This document shows positions 41,250 through 49,891 of a stretch of DNA of 64,000 bases, piece after piece. The stretch is from the NCBI GenBank assembly GCA_036397755.1, contig DASWII010000061.1:87531-151530 (forward strand). The letters are read 5' to 3'. How positions within the stretch are numbered: position 1 is the first letter of the stretch; each line of letters begins with the position of its first letter. The translations under genes and the position numbers were made by a program. Under the pieces are notes generated by a model that made no database searches, was not told where the DNA came from, and worked only from the letters and a program-made list of their open reading frames with translations. The stretch is from CAMYLY01 sp036397755. GTDB taxonomy: Bacteria > Gemmatimonadota > Gemmatimonadetes > Gemmatimonadales > GWC2-71-9.

Positions 41250-41446
41250 TGTCGTGTCCCGGGATTCGTTGGCTGGAGTGCGAGCCCCCGTGGGTCCCGC
41301 AAGGAGCGTTCGGACCGGCGGTCTCGGTGTCGCCGCCGGCCAGCAGGCTTTGTTTCCCGGCTTGATGGGGCGACGAGTCCGCCGGTACGGCAGCGACCGA
41401 AGGGACCCGCCGGGGGCTCGTCTTCTGCAAAGAGCTCCTGAGACAT
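41246..41446 (-). pseudogene. Possible decayed 5' fragment of rarA (AAA ATPase)
   Basis: A 66-codon frame opens with MSQELFAEDEPPAGPF, which looks like the start of replication-associated recombination protein A. In the other two frames further short RarA-like pieces appear (GKQSLLAGGDT; RTLLAGPTG), as if frameshifts had broken the gene. No Walker A or later RarA sequence remains. The match is by eye and weak; the region could instead be ordinary intergenic DNA between the FAH and alkyltransferase genes. Confidence 0.25.
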
Positions 41447-41451
41447 GACCC

Positions 41452-42282
41452 CTAGGCCGCCGCCTCCCCGAGCTCGCGCGCCAGCATGGCGCGTTTCCGC
41501 TCCACTCCCCAGCGATACCCGCCAAGCGCTCCGGACTCGCGGAGCACGCGGTGACAGGGGATCAAGTAGGCAATCGGGTTGGCGCTCACGGCGTTCCCGA
41601 CGGCCCGTGACGATCCGGGACGGCCAATCGCGGCCGCCACGGAGGCGTAGGAAACGACTTCGCCGGCAGGAATGCGTAGCAGCGCCTCCCACACCTTCAG
41701 TTGAAAGTTCGTGCCGCGGAGAAAGACCTGCAGCGGATCCCTTCGACCCGCACCGGCGAATACCCGCCGCGCGAGCTGCGCCGTGGCCCGCTCGGTGCGG
41801 AGAACGGTCGCTCCGCGCCATCGCTGACAAAACGCGTGCACCGCCGCGTCGTCGGGTTGGTTCACGAACTCCAGCCCGCACAGGCCGCGTTCGGAGCGGG
41901 CGATCAGGGCCGGTCCGAACGGGCTGGCATGCACCCCCACCTGGATGGTCAGCCCATGACCCCGGGACTTGAATTCCCCCGGGGTGACGGCATCGACGGT
42001 CACGAACAGGTCATGGAGTCGCCCTCCGCCCGACAGGCCGACCGCATAGGACGTCTCCAGGACAGATGCTCCTTCGCGCAGTCGTCGTCGGGCGTCACGC
42101 AACGTGAGGTACTGGAGAAAACGCTTGGGGCTCACACCCGCCCATCGAGTGAACACCCGTTGCAGGTGTGACGGGCTGAGCCCGATGGCTCTCGCCACGT
42201 CGGCAAGGTCCGGCCGACGGTCGGCATTCTTCTCGAGATACGCGATCGCGGCGGCGATGCGCTCGTAATCAGTCGACAGCAC
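41452..42282 (-). CDS. AraC-type HTH fused to O6-methylguanine-DNA methyltransferase (Ada-like)
   Basis: A 276-aa protein. Residues 1-105 are an AraC HTH (DLADVARAIGLSPSHLQRVF, GVSPKRFLQYLTL). Residues 115-276 are an alkyltransferase with the acceptor-cysteine motif NPIAYLIPCHRVLRESGALGGY and the helix-turn FQLKVWEALLRIPAGEVVSYASVA. The N-terminal zinc domain of full Ada, which senses methylphosphotriesters, is absent. It repairs O6-alkylguanine; how it would sense damage for regulation is unclear. Confidence 0.92.
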   Translation of the reverse strand: MLSTDYERIAAAIAYLEKNADRRPDLADVARAIGLSPSHLQRVFTRWAGVSPKRFLQYLTLRDARRRLREGASVLETSYAVGLSGGGRLHDLFVTVDAVTPGEFKSRGHGLTIQVGVHASPFGPALIARSERGLCGLEFVNQPDDAAVHAFCQRWRGATVLRTERATAQLARRVFAGAGRRDPLQVFLRGTNFQLKVWEALLRIPAGEVVSYASVAAAIGRPGSSRAVGNAVSANPIAYLIPCHRVLRESGALGGYRWGVERKRAMLARELGEAAA

Positions 42283-42359
42283 CCGATCTCCTTAGGAAGC
42301 CACGCGGGCAAGGTGCGGTGGGCTGAAGACGAAGGCAACCCGAATCGTGCGATCGACGG

Positions 42360-43289
42360 CTAACGCGACGACCGCGACGCCGGTGCGGGGAACCGGGAAA
42401 CATCGAGCTGTAGGAGGTCGGCCCCGTTGACCGTCACCGTGCCATAGCGGGCGATGAGATGGAGGTGGGGACCCGTGACCCGTCCTGTGGCACCCACGAG
42501 TCCGAGGACGGTCCCGACCTGGACCGTGTCCCCCGGGGTCACGAGCACCTCGCTCATGTGGAGGTAGGCGGTGACCAGCCCGCCTCCATGGTCGACGTAC
42601 GCTACGTTGCCGCCGTAATGGAACTCGCCGACCAACGCCACCACTCCACCGTTCACGGCTACGATCGTGTCGCCGGCTGCACCGGCGAAGTCCATGCCCA
42701 AGTGACGGCTCTGTAACTCGCCGTTGAATTCCCGCCCCATGCCGAATGGACTCGTGACCCGCCCGGGCAGCGGTCGCTGAAACGGGCCGCTCCAAAGCCG
42801 CGGGGTTGCATGCGACTGCTCGGATACGCGGCGGGCTGCCTGCGACTCCCGCTCGATGCGGGCGGCCAATGCCGAGTCGGGTGGCGTTGTGAACCGCGGG
42901 TCGACTGTGAGCCGTTCGACGCCGAAGTCGGCGGGAACGATCGGAAGCGGCAAGGACCGCTCGCGGCGTCCACCGGCGGCGTCGTGGATGGCGTAGCGAA
43001 TGCGGAGATTCGAGTCGGCCGACACGGGGATGCCCGCCAGCGCCGCGAAGCCACCGCCGCGGGTACGCTCGAAATGCAGCGGCTGGCCCGCGAGTTCGCC
43101 CGTCACCCGCAGTGCTGCCGGGGCATGGATCTCGAGCACGGCGAGCCCACCCGGCGTGGGGCGGCTCGGAATCCACTGCACCCGTTCGGGGGGGGCTTCT
43201 TGGGCGTTGGCCGTGATCGGCGCGACGCAGAGGAGTGCCGCCACGCCCGCGTTCCACGCCCGCGTTCGCCGTCCGCCGCGGCCGGTCAT
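42360..43289 (-). CDS. Exported M23-family peptidase (LytM-type)
   Basis: A 309-aa protein with a signal peptide (RAWNAGVAALLCVAPITANA). A beta-rich N-domain precedes an M23 domain with VTSPFGMGREFN, the zinc motif RHLGMDFAG and HLHLIARYG. It is probably a periplasmic peptidoglycan endopeptidase or EnvC-like activator with intact zinc residues. It follows uppS by 12 bases, linking cell-wall lipid carrier synthesis with wall remodelling. Confidence 0.9.
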   Translation of the reverse strand: MTGRGGRRTRAWNAGVAALLCVAPITANAQEAPPERVQWIPSRPTPGGLAVLEIHAPAALRVTGELAGQPLHFERTRGGGFAALAGIPVSADSNLRIRYAIHDAAGGRRERSLPLPIVPADFGVERLTVDPRFTTPPDSALAARIERESQAARRVSEQSHATPRLWSGPFQRPLPGRVTSPFGMGREFNGELQSRHLGMDFAGAAGDTIVAVNGGVVALVGEFHYGGNVAYVDHGGGLVTAYLHMSEVLVTPGDTVQVGTVLGLVGATGRVTGPHLHLIARYGTVTVNGADLLQLDVSRFPAPASRSSR

Positions 43290-43300
43290 GGGGGCCGTCG

Positions 43301-44029
43301 TCAGCCCACTGCCAGCTCTGGGCCGGCGTCCACCCCCGTCAGGGCCCCGAACCGCCGCTCGCGAGTCTCGAAATCCGAGAGTGCGACGGCGAGGTCCGTA
43401 CGCCGGAAGTCGGGCCACAACACCGGCGTATAGTAGAACTCCGCGTACGCGGATTCCCACAGCAAGAAGTCCGACAATCGTTGCTCTCCGGCGGTGCGGA
43501 CGATCAGATCGACGTCGGGGACTCCCCGCGTGACGATCCGGTGCACCAACTCGGGCGTGATATCGGTCGGGTCGAGACGCTTGCGTTGTACCTGCCGCGC
43601 CAACTCCGCGGTCGCGCGGGCAATCTCCCCGCGAGCGCTGTAGTCGACGGCCAGCCGCAGGTGCAGGCGCTGTCCGTGGCCCGTGGCCGCGATTGTGCGA
43701 TCGAGTTCCGCGCATGCGGACGCCGGGATGCGGTCCCGTCGCCCGACATGCGATACCACGACGCCGTTCTCGATGAGCTCGGCGCGCTCGCGCTCGCAGT
43801 ATTCACGGAGCAGCCAGAACAGGCGCGAAACCTCTGCGCGTGGGCGCTTCCAGTTGTCACTGGAGAACGCGTACAGCGTGAGCGTCGTGATCCCGAGGTC
43901 TGGGGCGCCACGCACCACGTCGCGCACGCTCTCGACGCCGGCAACGTGTCCGCGCCAGCGGGGCTTGCGGTGTGCCTGCGCCCATCGCCCGTTGCCGTCC
44001 ATGATGATCCCCACATGCAGCCCGCTCAT
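43301..44029 (-). CDS. uppS: Isoprenyl transferase (undecaprenyl diphosphate synthase)
   Basis: A 242-aa cis-prenyltransferase: HVGIIMDGNGRWAQAHRKPR (catalytic Asp11), LTLYAFSSDNWKRP and DVDLIVRTAGEQRLSDFLLWESAYAEFYY. It makes the C55 lipid carrier for peptidoglycan. The start overlaps the winged-helix gene by four bases (44026-44029). No cdsA or dxr follows, which is where uppS often sits in other bacteria. Confidence 0.95.
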   Translation of the reverse strand: MSGLHVGIIMDGNGRWAQAHRKPRWRGHVAGVESVRDVVRGAPDLGITTLTLYAFSSDNWKRPRAEVSRLFWLLREYCERERAELIENGVVVSHVGRRDRIPASACAELDRTIAATGHGQRLHLRLAVDYSARGEIARATAELARQVQRKRLDPTDITPELVHRIVTRGVPDVDLIVRTAGEQRLSDFLLWESAYAEFYYTPVLWPDFRRTDLAVALSDFETRERRFGALTGVDAGPELAVG

Positions 44030-44346
44030 GATCGTTCCAACGCCTCCCGCGCTTCCGTTAAGATCGTTTCCATTTGTTCGAGATATGCTTCGAGCGCCTT
44101 GCGGCCGCGGGCGGTCAAGCGGAACGCGGTGCGCGGCTTGCGGTCTTCGTAGCCCTTCGTCACACGGATATACCCGGCTTCCTCCAGTTTGCGTGCGTGC
44201 ACACTGAGATTGCCATCCGTCGTTCGCAGAACCTGCTTGAGATCCCCGAATGTGATCGAGTCCTCCGCCGCCAACGCCGACACGATTCCCAAGCGGATCC
44301 GCTCGTGGATCAGGCGGTCGAGGGCGTCCATCGTTGTGCTACCCAC
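44026..44346 (-). CDS. Winged-helix transcriptional regulator (PadR/MarR-like)
   Basis: A 106-aa protein: a winged-helix DNA-binding domain (LGIVSALAAEDSITFGDLKQVL, TTDGNLSVHARKLEEAGYIRV) followed by a helical dimerisation tail. GTG 44346 has GGAGG upstream. It is encoded between a membrane protein and uppS in an overlapping cluster and may autoregulate through the palindrome at 44948-44964. Confidence 0.88.
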   Translation of the reverse strand: MGSTTMDALDRLIHERIRLGIVSALAAEDSITFGDLKQVLRTTDGNLSVHARKLEEAGYIRVTKGYEDRKPRTAFRLTARGRKALEAYLEQMETILTEAREALERS

Positions 44347-44920
44347 CGTGCCTCCACACGATGTCGAGACCCACGAGCACGTGGAGCCCGCCGAACCCGG
44401 CCGCGAGCAACATCAACCCGCTCGCCGGCCAATACAGTGCTACCGCCCCCAGAACAAGGAACGCGATCCCCATGCCGCGGATCGCGCGCACCGAGAGGGT
44501 CCCGCCCGCCGTGACGCCGGCGCCGTAGAGCGCCAGCCACGTGCCGGGAAGCAGCACCGTGTGCCCCTGCTGTGCGAGCGCGCCGGTCAACAGCGCACCG
44601 GCGCAGAGCGTCGGCGCCATGACCCAGACGAGCTTGCGAAACGCTCCAGACCAGACCGGCAGCTCCAGTCGGCGGGCCTTCAGGCCGTTCGCTGTCGTTG
44701 CCACTCCCACGGAAATCAGCGCCGCGGGTATCCAGACACGCAGATCAGCGGGCGCCGAGCCGCTCCAGGCCACAAAGGCGGCGGCCAGGCCGATGGCACC
44801 CACAATCGCGAGGCCCCAGCCCGACACCGCCGTGAACGCCGAGGCTGATTCCATCGTGCGCCGGATGAAATCCAGGGTTTCCTGCGCGTGATCCCGATCC
44901 TGTTGTGTCGGTGTCGACAT
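44339..44920 (-). CDS. Multi-pass membrane protein
   Basis: A 193-aa protein: a soluble N-terminus with a helical TLDFIRRTMESAS segment, then about five to six membrane helices (GLAIVGAIGLAAAFVAW, VWIPAALISVGVA, LVWVMAPTLCAGALLTGALA, MGIAFLVLGAVALYW, LMLLAAGFGGLHVLVGL). Pairing of such a protein with a small winged-helix repressor is common and suggests an envelope-stress or efflux accessory role, but no family is recognised. Confidence 0.8.
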   Translation of the reverse strand: MSTPTQQDRDHAQETLDFIRRTMESASAFTAVSGWGLAIVGAIGLAAAFVAWSGSAPADLRVWIPAALISVGVATTANGLKARRLELPVWSGAFRKLVWVMAPTLCAGALLTGALAQQGHTVLLPGTWLALYGAGVTAGGTLSVRAIRGMGIAFLVLGAVALYWPASGLMLLAAGFGGLHVLVGLDIVWRHGG

Positions 44921-44947
44921 GGCCGGGCCTCTCCCCTTGGGCAAAGG

Positions 44948-44964
44948 ACTTTGTCATATAAAGT
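44948..44964. promoter_or_regulatory. Palindromic candidate operator upstream of the membrane protein-regulator-uppS unit
   Basis: ACTTTGTCATATAAAGT is a near-perfect inverted repeat (ACTTT/AAAGT arms with a matching inner T-A pair) in an otherwise GC-rich region. On the minus strand a TTGGCA box with 17-bp spacing to TACTTT overlaps it, so a bound dimer would block that promoter. It is the best candidate site for the winged-helix regulator encoded in the unit. Confidence 0.45.
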
Positions 44965-45081
44965 AGGTTGCCGTGCGCCATGTGCCAAGGGGCGTGGGAG
45001 GCCTTGAATCCTCACCGCAGCCGCGATTACACTGTTGCTCGCAGCTGGAAACCTCTGCCGCGCGGTGGTGTGCCCGTTCCC

Positions 45082-46020
45082 ATGACATTGCTTTCCCTGG
45101 ACGACGTGACGAAACGCTTCGACGGCATCACCGCCGTTGATGGCGTGAGCTTCGCGGTCGATCGCGGCGAAGTCGTGGGGTTTCTCGGGCCGAACGGCGC
45201 GGGCAAGTCGACTACGATGCGGGTGATCACGCAATACTACGAGCCGGACGCGGGCCGGATCATGCTGGACGGCGTGCCCCTGGCCGATGCGGCCGTGGAG
45301 GCGAAGCGGCGGATCGGCTACCTGCCCGAGAACAACCCCCTGTACGGGGATATGGTGGTGGCCGAGTATCTAACGTTCGTCGGGCGGCTGCGTGGCCTGG
45401 CCGGGGCCACGGCGCGGCGCGCCATCGACGAGGCGGTTCAGCAGACGGGGATCGCGGAGGTGTTCTACCGCCCGATCGGGGAATTGTCCAAGGGATACCG
45501 TCAGCGCGTCGGTTTGGCGCAGGCCATTCTGCACCAGCCGGACCTGCTCATTCTCGACGAACCCACCGAGGGGCTGGATCCGAACCAGAGGGTCGAGATT
45601 CGGCGACTGGTCCAGGACCTGGGTCGCGATCGTACAGTCATTCTCTCGACGCACGTGTTGCCGGAGGTGCAGCACACGTGCTCGCGCCTGCTGGTCATTC
45701 ACCGCGGGCGCCTGGCCGCGGACGGGTCGGTTGACGAACTCATGTCGCGAGCCACTGGGGCCGTGCAGGTGCACGTCGAGGTGGAGGGGGACGCGGTGAT
45801 GGAGGCGTTGGGCGCCCTGCCCGGCGCAGGCGACATCACCCCGGGCCAGGCCGCCGAGGGCCGTGTCGTCGCCACGGTGACGACCGACGGGACCGTGGAT
45901 CTGCGGCCGGCGATCTTTGCGCTCGCCAAGGCGCGCAACTGGACGCTGTACGAGCTCCACCAGGAGGAGCGCAGCCTGGAGGAGTTGTTCCGGCAGCTCA
46001 CCACCGAAGGCACACCGTAA
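45082..46020 (+). CDS. ABC transporter ATP-binding protein, GldA-like
   Basis: A 312-aa ABC-2-type ATPase: Walker A GPNGAGKST, YLPENNPLYGDMVVAEYL, signature LSKGYRQRVGLAQAI and Walker B LLILDEPTEGLDPNQ, with the C-terminal extension found in GldA and multidrug ATPases. It overlaps the permease start by one base (TAATG). The start at ATG 45082 has only a weak ribosome site; a GTG a few codons upstream is possible. Confidence 0.9.
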   Translation: MTLLSLDDVTKRFDGITAVDGVSFAVDRGEVVGFLGPNGAGKSTTMRVITQYYEPDAGRIMLDGVPLADAAVEAKRRIGYLPENNPLYGDMVVAEYLTFVGRLRGLAGATARRAIDEAVQQTGIAEVFYRPIGELSKGYRQRVGLAQAILHQPDLLILDEPTEGLDPNQRVEIRRLVQDLGRDRTVILSTHVLPEVQHTCSRLLVIHRGRLAADGSVDELMSRATGAVQVHVEVEGDAVMEALGALPGAGDITPGQAAEGRVVATVTTDGTVDLRPAIFALAKARNWTLYELHQEERSLEELFRQLTTEGTP

Positions 46021-48263
46021 TGCGCGCCGCCGTCACGATCGCGCGTCGCGATCTCCGAGCGCTGTTCGACCACCCCACCGGGTACATCCTGTTGGTGGTG
46101 TTCCTTGCGGTCACCGAGTTTCTCTTCTTCGGGCAAGCCTATCTCGTGGGTGCCGCCTCCCTTCGCCCCATGATGGATATGCTGCCGTGGGTTTTGCTGT
46201 TCTTCGTTCCGGCGGTCACCATGCGTTCCCTCGCGGAGGAAGTCCGTGGGGGCACGATCGAAGTGATGTTGGCGCAGCCCGTGACGGAGCTGGAAGTGCT
46301 TGCCGGCAAGTACCTCGGACACGTGGCGTTTCTGTGGATTGGGTTGCTCCTCACCGTCCCTGTGCCGATCGGGTTGTCGTTGGGCGCCGATATACATGTT
46401 GGTGTCGTGGTGTCGCAGTACGTGGGTGCGGGCTTGCTCGCCGCGGGGCTCGGTGGTGTTGGCATCTGGGCGTCGAGTGTGACCCCGAATCAGATCACCG
46501 CATTCATCGTCGGCATTGCCGTCATGTTTCTGCTGATCCTGGCGGGGGCGGGGCCGCTGGTCACCGGCCTGCCGGTCAGCTTGGCGAACATCGCGGCGAG
46601 TCTGTCGGTGCTGCCGCACTTTGCCAACGTCACGCGGGGTGTCATCGACGTGCGGGACGCCGTGTACTTCATCACCCTGGCGGCCGTGTTCCTGAGCCTG
46701 GCCTACCTCGCGCTCGCCGGTGGACGCCTGTCGCCCGTTGGGGCGGCGCGTCGGCGGCTGCGGCTCGGCACCGCGTTGATGGTCGTGGTGCTGGTGGTCG
46801 TGAACCTGTTCGGGCGTCACATCGGCGGGCGGATCGACCTGACGCCCGGGAACGCCTATACTTTGTCGCGCGCGAGCAAGACGATCCTGGGCAACCTGGA
46901 CGACCTTGTCCGGGTCACGCTGTACGCGTCGCGCGACCTGCCTCCCCAGGTGGCTCTGCTCCGCCGCGATATCGAGGACCTGCTGGACGACGTGGAGGCG
47001 GCCGGTGCCGGCCAGGTCCGCGTCCGCGTCAGCGATCCCGCGGGAGACGAAGAGGTGGCGAGCGCCGCCCGCGCGTTGGGAATCCAGTCGGTGCAGTTCA
47101 ATGTGGTGGGCGAGGGCGAGCTGCAGGTCAAGGAGGGATACCTCGGGTTGGCCGTGCAGTACGCGGATGGATCGAAGGTCATCCCGTTCATCCAGCAGAC
47201 CGATGACCTCGAATATCAATTGCTGGCGTTCATTCGTTCGCTCACCCGCACTAGCAAAGCGACGATCGGGTTCATCGCCGCCGGCGACGCCATGGGTGGA
47301 GAGACGCCGCCGCCGAGCTATGGCGCGCTGCGGCAAGCCCTGGCGGAACAGTACGACGTACGCTCGATGTTCGTTCCATCCGACAGCACGCCCATTCCGG
47401 ATGACGTGCGGGTGTTGGTGCTGGCGGGTTCGCCCGCGTTCCTGACGGATTCCCAGGCGCGAGCGTTCGAGACCTTCTTCGACCGCGGCGGGGGCGCGTT
47501 GGTGATGGCAAGCGGGATGGCGCTGCAGCCGCAGGGGTTCATGGCCTCTCCGCGGCCCGTCGGCCTCAACCGCGTGCTCGGCAGGTTCGGAGTGTCGGTG
47601 CGGCCCAATCTGGTGTTCGATCTTCTCGCCAACGAGCAAGTGGCCCTGCCCGTTGCCGGTGGCCGCGTATTCATGAGCTATCCGTATTGGGTGCGGGCGC
47701 TCAGCACGCGGTCGTTGACCATGAACAGGGATGTCGAATCGGCGCTGTTTCCGTGGCCCAGCGAATTGGCGGTCGCCGATTCCGTCGCGTCCATGGTGAC
47801 AACGCTGTTCGTGTCGTCGGAGGCAGGCGGGAAGGAGACTGGCACGGCGTTCGTGCACCCCCAACGACAGGCGCGCGATTATCCGCGAGACAGTCTGCGG
47901 GCCCACGTGCTCGCGGTCGCCGTCAACCCGCTCACGAGTGAATCGTCCACCGGATCGGCGGGTCGCGTGGTGGTGGTCGGCACCAGCGACTTCGCCAGCG
48001 ATCGCTACGCGCAGCCCGGAGGGGGTGGTCTGGCTTTCGTGCTCAACGCGATTGACTGGCTCGCGCAAGACGACGCGCTGGTGGCGATCCGGTCCAAGAG
48101 TCGGCGCCCGCCGGCCCTCGCCTTTGCCAGCGCCGTGACGCGCGACGTGGTGAAGTGGGGCAACATGGCCGGCGTCCCCATTCTCCTCGTGGTGGTCGGT
48201 GCGGCACGACTGGTGTGGCGACGGCGGTTGGGGGGGCGGGTGTTTACCCCGGCGGCGACATGA
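46020..48263 (+). CDS. Fusion of ABC-2 permease (GldF-like) and GldG-like domain
   Basis: A 747-aa protein. Residues 1-240 form a six-helix ABC-2 permease (DHPTGYILLVVFLAVTEFLFF, EVRGGTIEVMLAQPVTELEVL). After another helix, residues 260-720 are a periplasmic GldG/DUF-type domain (DLTPGNAYTLSRASKTILGNL, VQYADGSKVIPFI, VLVLAGSPAFLTDSQARAFETF) ending in a C-terminal helix. In gliding Bacteroidota gldF and gldG are separate genes. Similar operons without gliding exist, so the role here is an uncharacterised envelope export or assembly function. Confidence 0.88.
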   Translation: MRAAVTIARRDLRALFDHPTGYILLVVFLAVTEFLFFGQAYLVGAASLRPMMDMLPWVLLFFVPAVTMRSLAEEVRGGTIEVMLAQPVTELEVLAGKYLGHVAFLWIGLLLTVPVPIGLSLGADIHVGVVVSQYVGAGLLAAGLGGVGIWASSVTPNQITAFIVGIAVMFLLILAGAGPLVTGLPVSLANIAASLSVLPHFANVTRGVIDVRDAVYFITLAAVFLSLAYLALAGGRLSPVGAARRRLRLGTALMVVVLVVVNLFGRHIGGRIDLTPGNAYTLSRASKTILGNLDDLVRVTLYASRDLPPQVALLRRDIEDLLDDVEAAGAGQVRVRVSDPAGDEEVASAARALGIQSVQFNVVGEGELQVKEGYLGLAVQYADGSKVIPFIQQTDDLEYQLLAFIRSLTRTSKATIGFIAAGDAMGGETPPPSYGALRQALAEQYDVRSMFVPSDSTPIPDDVRVLVLAGSPAFLTDSQARAFETFFDRGGGALVMASGMALQPQGFMASPRPVGLNRVLGRFGVSVRPNLVFDLLANEQVALPVAGGRVFMSYPYWVRALSTRSLTMNRDVESALFPWPSELAVADSVASMVTTLFVSSEAGGKETGTAFVHPQRQARDYPRDSLRAHVLAVAVNPLTSESSTGSAGRVVVVGTSDFASDRYAQPGGGGLAFVLNAIDWLAQDDALVAIRSKSRRPPALAFASAVTRDVVKWGNMAGVPILLVVVGAARLVWRRRLGGRVFTPAAT

Positions 48264-49174
48264 GCACCCGACAGCTCCTGCGAATCGCCGCGGCACTGGT
48301 GATTGCTCTCTTCCTGTGGGGGCTCATCGAAATCCTCGGAGGGGGTCCATCGGCGCCCGAAGAAGTCCCGGTCGTGGGGGCCGTGGATCACGCGGCGGTC
48401 GCGAGCGTCGAGATTCTCCGAGGCGGTGACACGACTCGGTTCGTTCGCGCCGGGGATGCCTGGCGGGTCAACGGGCTGGCTGCCGACCCGAAGGCCGTGA
48501 CCGATCTGCTGAGCGCGGTGGCGGACACCCTGAAGGGGGAGCTCGTTGCACAGAGCGCCGCGTCCCACGCCCGCCTTGGCGTCGACGCGGACAGCGGTCG
48601 AGTTGTGCGGCTTGTCGGGGACGACGGGACGCTTGCGGAAGTCATCGTGGGCAAGCAAGGAAGTGTCTTCGGCGCCGTATACGTACGCCTCCCGGCCAGC
48701 GACGCGGTGTACCAGGTCCGCAATGACCTGGCGGTCCTGGCTCGCCGCACGGTGGCCGATTGGCGTGACAAGACGATCTTCAGCCTGCCGGCAATCGAAA
48801 TGGGTGCGGTCTCCGTGACGCGAGACGGCCGCACGTATCGGCTGGAGCGCAACACCGGCTGGACGTTCGCCGGGGGTGAACCGGCTGACTCGGCGGAGGT
48901 GGGACGCCTGGTGGACCGGCTTGGCACGATTGTGGCCCAGGGCGGGTACTTCGCGACGCCGGAGAAGGTCGATTCGCTCGACCTTACCCGCCCGGATCGA
49001 CGACTGGTCATCCAGGGGTTGAGCGGCGACACGCTCCTCGACCTGTCCATGGTGAAGGAAGACTCCCGCTTCTGGGCCCGCCACCCGGGCGACTCGACCG
49101 TTTTCCAGCTCTACGAGTGGCGGGTCAACGAGCTCACGCCGGCCGATAGCACGCTCCGTACGCGAAGCGAGTAG
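48260..49174 (+). CDS. DUF4340-domain protein
   Basis: A 304-aa protein: an N-terminal anchor (LLRIAAALVIALFLWGLIEIL) followed by a beta-rich periplasmic DUF4340 domain (WRVNGLAADPKAVTDLLSAV, YVRLPASDAVYQVRNDLA, WRDKTIFSLP). It is the usual third partner of GldA/GldFG-type systems. ATG 48260 overlaps the fusion permease stop (ATGA). Confidence 0.9.
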   Translation: MSTRQLLRIAAALVIALFLWGLIEILGGGPSAPEEVPVVGAVDHAAVASVEILRGGDTTRFVRAGDAWRVNGLAADPKAVTDLLSAVADTLKGELVAQSAASHARLGVDADSGRVVRLVGDDGTLAEVIVGKQGSVFGAVYVRLPASDAVYQVRNDLAVLARRTVADWRDKTIFSLPAIEMGAVSVTRDGRTYRLERNTGWTFAGGEPADSAEVGRLVDRLGTIVAQGGYFATPEKVDSLDLTRPDRRLVIQGLSGDTLLDLSMVKEDSRFWARHPGDSTVFQLYEWRVNELTPADSTLRTRSE

Positions 49175-49186
49175 CGTTCGGCGTTC

Positions 49187-49891
49187 TTACGCTGCGGTGA
49201 GGCTTCGCACTGTTTCGAAGACGCCGTACCACATCGAGCGCGTCAGCCGCCCCGTCTGGGTGTTCTGCCGGCTTGGATGGTAGGAGGTCACCAGCGCCAT
49301 GCCGTCCGGCAGGGTGGTGACGGCGCCGTGCGCGAACCTTGGTCGGTGGGCTGCGTCCAGCCAATCGTTCCACCGGCTCGCCCGCAGCCACTGCTGGAAC
49401 GCCACGTGGCCCAGCGCCAAGGTCACGCGCACCCGGTGCAGCAGGCGGATCTCGCTACGTAGGAAGGGCTCGCAGGAGTCGAGCTCGGCCTGTGTCGGCC
49501 GGTTGTTGGGCGGCGCGCATCGGCCGGCCGCGGTGATGTAGCAGTCGTGGAGCACCAGCCCGTCGTGACGGGTCGTGGCGTTTGGTTGGGAGGCGAATCC
49601 GAAGCGATGGAGCGCCTCGTACAGCCAGTCACCGCTCGCGTCTCCCGTGAACATCCGCCCCGTCCGATTGGCGCCGTGGGCTGCCGGCGCGAGACCCACG
49701 ATCAGGAGGCCGGCGCGGGGATCCCCGAAGCCGGGCACCGGTCGTCCCCAGTATTCGCAGTCCTGAAACGCGCGCCGCTTGGTGTGTGCCACGGCTTGCC
49801 GATGGGCAACGAGCCGCGGGCAACGCGTGCACCTGACGACTCTGCGGGCGAGGATGTCAAGCTCCCCCGCGCGTCGCGGCGCGACGCTCAC
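49187..49891 (-). CDS. Uracil-DNA glycosylase, family 5 (UDGb)
   Basis: A 234-aa family-5 glycosylase. Motif A reads GLAPAAHGANRTGRMFTGD and motif B SYHPSRQNTQTGRLT, both as in UDGb enzymes. Cysteines for the 4Fe-4S cluster are seen in VVRCTRCPRL, FQDCEYWG and AAGRCAPPN. It excises uracil and other deaminated bases. It overlaps the upstream acyl-CoA ligase by four bases (ATGA). Confidence 0.94.
   Translation of the reverse strand: MSVAPRRAGELDILARRVVRCTRCPRLVAHRQAVAHTKRRAFQDCEYWGRPVPGFGDPRAGLLIVGLAPAAHGANRTGRMFTGDASGDWLYEALHRFGFASQPNATTRHDGLVLHDCYITAAGRCAPPNNRPTQAELDSCEPFLRSEIRLLHRVRVTLALGHVAFQQWLRASRWNDWLDAAHRPRFAHGAVTTLPDGMALVTSYHPSRQNTQTGRLTRSMWYGVFETVRSLTAA

Noticed and set aside
45699..48296. 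An 865-codon open frame on the minus strand
   Set aside because: It is fully antisense to the GldA-like and GldFG-like genes, which have clear motifs. Its composition is the Arg/His/Gln-rich pattern expected of a GC-rich antisense frame.
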